From NCBI GenBank assembly GCA_031263335.1, contig JAISGB010000003.1:1-6444 (forward strand): a DNA stretch of 6,444 nt. Direction: 5' to 3'. Below, in pieces: positions 4,820 to 6,444 of the stretch. Position numbers and translations under genes: made by a program. The stretch comes from Eubacteriales Family XIII. Incertae Sedis bacterium (lineage in GTDB: Bacteria; Bacillota; Clostridia; Peptostreptococcales; Anaerovoracaceae). The stretch's first letter is position 1; each line of letters begins with the position of its first letter. Under the pieces are notes generated by a model. That model had not been told where the DNA came from. It ran no database searches and saw only the letters and a program-made list of their open reading frames with translations.

Positions 4820-5953
4820 ATGTTTAAAAAACTGCTTTGTTTTGCGATGTCGGCGATCTTGTGCGTCATGCTTGTGTACGCGGCGCCGCCGTCTGTCCAC
4901 GCGGAGAAGAGCGTGGACGATCTTCAGGAGGAACTCGACCGGGCGAAGGCCGAGAGCAATCAGGCCAAGGCGACCTACGAACAGGCCAAGAAATCGGAGC
5001 AGGGCATCCAGGCCAAGATTCGGGGGTTGGAGGCGTCCATCAAGAGCACGGAGGCCGAACTGATCGGATTGGAGAAGGAGATCGCGGAGAACAATATCTT
5101 GGTGGACCGGATCACCGCCGATGTCGTGCGGATGGAGGGCGAGGTGGCGTCGCAGGACAACGATCTCAACGCCCGGTTGCGGCTTATGTACATGAGTCGA
5201 GACATGAGCCTCATCGAGGTATTGCTGAATTCCGAAAACATCCTCGACTTTCTCAATAACCTCGATATGGTCAAGCGCATTCATAAATATGATGTGGAGG
5301 TTCTGGAGGAACTCAACAGGAAATTAAATGAGGTGGAGAGCAAGAAGGCGGAACTCGTGAAGATCCAATCGATGTTGGACGCGCACAAGAATGCGCAGGA
5401 GGCCAAACGCGCCTCCCTCGCCGAGGATAAGAAGTCCTTGGCGTCCGCGCAGGAAGAAGCCCACGCCACCACCGTTGCGGCCAAGGCCGAGATGGACAAC
5501 ATAGAGGCCGAATCCCGCAAGATCGAACAGGAATTGCGCAACAGGGAAAGCCAAACAACCTACGGGGGCGGCGTGTTGAGTTGGCCTGTCACCGGGCGCA
5601 TCTCCTCCGGGTTCGGCTATCGAGTGTCGCCCACGACGGGCAGGAGGCAACTCCACGCCGGCATCGACATTCCCGCGTCCACGGGTACGCCGATCCACGC
5701 GGCCGCCGACGGGCAGGTCATCTCCGCCGGATGGAATAACGGCGGTTACGGGTATATGGTCATGGTGGATCATGGCAGCGGCATCGTCACCGTCTACGCG
5801 CACAATTCGAGTGTGGCGGTGAGCGGCGGTCAGCAGGTGACGCGCGGCCAGACCATCGCCTATGCCGGAAGCACGGGGGATTCCACGGGGCCGCACTGCC
5901 ATTTCGAGGTGCGGGTGTACGGTACGCCGCAGGATCCGCTAAAATGGTTATAG
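4820..5953 (+). CDS. Secreted coiled-coil M23 peptidoglycan hydrolase, PcsB/EnvC-like architecture
   Basis: This 377-residue protein is the likely hydrolase or activator partner of FtsEX. A signal peptide starts MFKKLL, has a hydrophobic core to about residue 22, and ends in VHA with predicted cleavage after Ala28. A long heptad-rich coiled coil (about 29-250, many Glu/Lys/Gln/Ala) resembles the segment that in PcsB and EnvC binds the FtsX extracellular domain. A short linker (TTYGGG) leads to a LytM/M23 endopeptidase domain beginning WPVTGRISSGFGYR. Zinc ligands are His279 and Asp283 (HAGID) and His361 of HCH; His328 (YAH) and His359 complete the active site. All are present, so it should cut peptide cross-links itself, like M23 enzymes and unlike PcsB proper, which has a CHAP domain. 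It lies 116 nt after ftsX with no visible promoter, suggesting shared transcription. Confidence 0.93.
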   Translation: MFKKLLCFAMSAILCVMLVYAAPPSVHAEKSVDDLQEELDRAKAESNQAKATYEQAKKSEQGIQAKIRGLEASIKSTEAELIGLEKEIAENNILVDRITADVVRMEGEVASQDNDLNARLRLMYMSRDMSLIEVLLNSENILDFLNNLDMVKRIHKYDVEVLEELNRKLNEVESKKAELVKIQSMLDAHKNAQEAKRASLAEDKKSLASAQEEAHATTVAAKAEMDNIEAESRKIEQELRNRESQTTYGGGVLSWPVTGRISSGFGYRVSPTTGRRQLHAGIDIPASTGTPIHAAADGQVISAGWNNGGYGYMVMVDHGSGIVTVYAHNSSVAVSGGQQVTRGQTIAYAGSTGDSTGPHCHFEVRVYGTPQDPLKWL

Positions 5954-5966
5954 AAGGCGCGGCGCC

Positions 5967-6444
5967 ATGACGAAAGCCGATGAGATCGTCCGACGCGTTT
6001 TGGCCGGGCGCGGCATTGTGGCGCCGGAAGACGTCGAGGAGTTCTTTTCCGAAAAACCGAAACGTACCTACGACCCGTTCCTGCTTCCCGATATGGAACG
6101 GGGGACGGAGCTGATCGTTTCCTTCCTGAAGAGCGGTGGGCGCATCTGCGTCTACGGGGATTACGATGTGGACGGCGTTCTGTCCACGGCGCTTCTCTGC
6201 CGATATTTCAAGGCGTTGCCCGATGTACGTCCCGACGTGTTCTACCATATCCCCTCGAGGTTTGATGAAGGGTACGGACCGAACCGCGCCGCCCTCCTGT
6301 CGATCCGCGAGGCGGGCGCGTCCTTGGTCGTCACCGTCGATTGCGGCAGCGTGTCGAAGGATGAGGTGGCCTACGCGAAGGAGATCGGCCTGTCCTTTGT
6401 CGTCACCGATCACCATGATTGCGATCCCGCTTCGCTTCCCGATT
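5967..6444 (+). CDS. recJ: Single-stranded-DNA exonuclease RecJ, 3' end missing
   Basis: The first 159 residues of RecJ, a DHH-family 5'-3' single-stranded-DNA exonuclease used in recombination and mismatch/base-excision repair, run off the window end. Visible motifs are YGDYDVDG (63-70), IPSRFDEGYG (95-104), VTVDCG (122-127, Asp125) and TDHH (147-150). These hold the conserved Asp and His residues that bind the catalytic metal ions. The rest of the DHH core, the DHHA1 domain and the OB fold lie beyond the window. The gene starts 13 nt after the hydrolase stop with AAGG about 9 nt before the ATG, and no promoter is visible, so it probably shares the ftsEX transcript. Confidence 0.95.
   Translation, partial: MTKADEIVRRVLAGRGIVAPEDVEEFFSEKPKRTYDPFLLPDMERGTELIVSFLKSGGRICVYGDYDVDGVLSTALLCRYFKALPDVRPDVFYHIPSRFDEGYGPNRAALLSIREAGASLVVTVDCGSVSKDEVAYAKEIGLSFVVTDHHDCDPASLPD

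Overview
The window is a GC-rich bacterial segment in which every gene I can support lies on the + strand. The content suggests a Gram-positive, Clostridia-like Bacillota (Firmicutes) genome. The main reason is an ftsE-ftsX-secreted M23 hydrolase series with PcsB-like architecture. Two near-consensus SigA-type promoters and purine-rich ribosome binding sites agree with this. The lineage cannot be fixed further from sequence alone, and the high GC with nitrogenase-type genes points to an uncultured or poorly sampled group.

Region 1 (2-1897) is the end of a nitrogenase-type cluster: a 5'-truncated NifH-family iron protein, a short NifB-type radical SAM protein without its usual C-terminal NifX domain, and a separate NifX/NifB-C-like protein overlapping it by ATGA. 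Together they would supply an electron-donating ATPase and the machinery that builds and carries a complex FeS cofactor precursor. The catalytic subunits (NifD/K-like) are not in the window and would have to lie upstream or elsewhere.

Region 2 (1898-2957) holds a strong promoter (TTGACA-N17-TATTAT) with a perfect inverted repeat across its -35, then a leader of about 117 nt. It drives a single ParA/MinD-like gene of unknown role. This protein lacks the catalytic P-loop lysine and carries an Arg/Gly-rich insertion.

Region 3 (2958-5953) starts with a second strong promoter (TTGATA-N17-TATAAT) and encodes FtsE, FtsX and a secreted coiled-coil/LytM hydrolase. This is the ABC-type module that opens peptidoglycan during division or wall growth. 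ftsX carries an in-frame TGA at codon 34 in its first membrane helix, and FtsE has an altered ABC signature (ISIGEQQ). Both deserve checking.

Region 4 (5967-6444) is the start of recJ, 13 nt after the hydrolase gene and cut by the window end.

The most interesting points are the ftsX TGA, the split NifB/NifX cluster with a non-canonical NifH, and the unusual ParA-like ATPase with its apparently regulated promoter.
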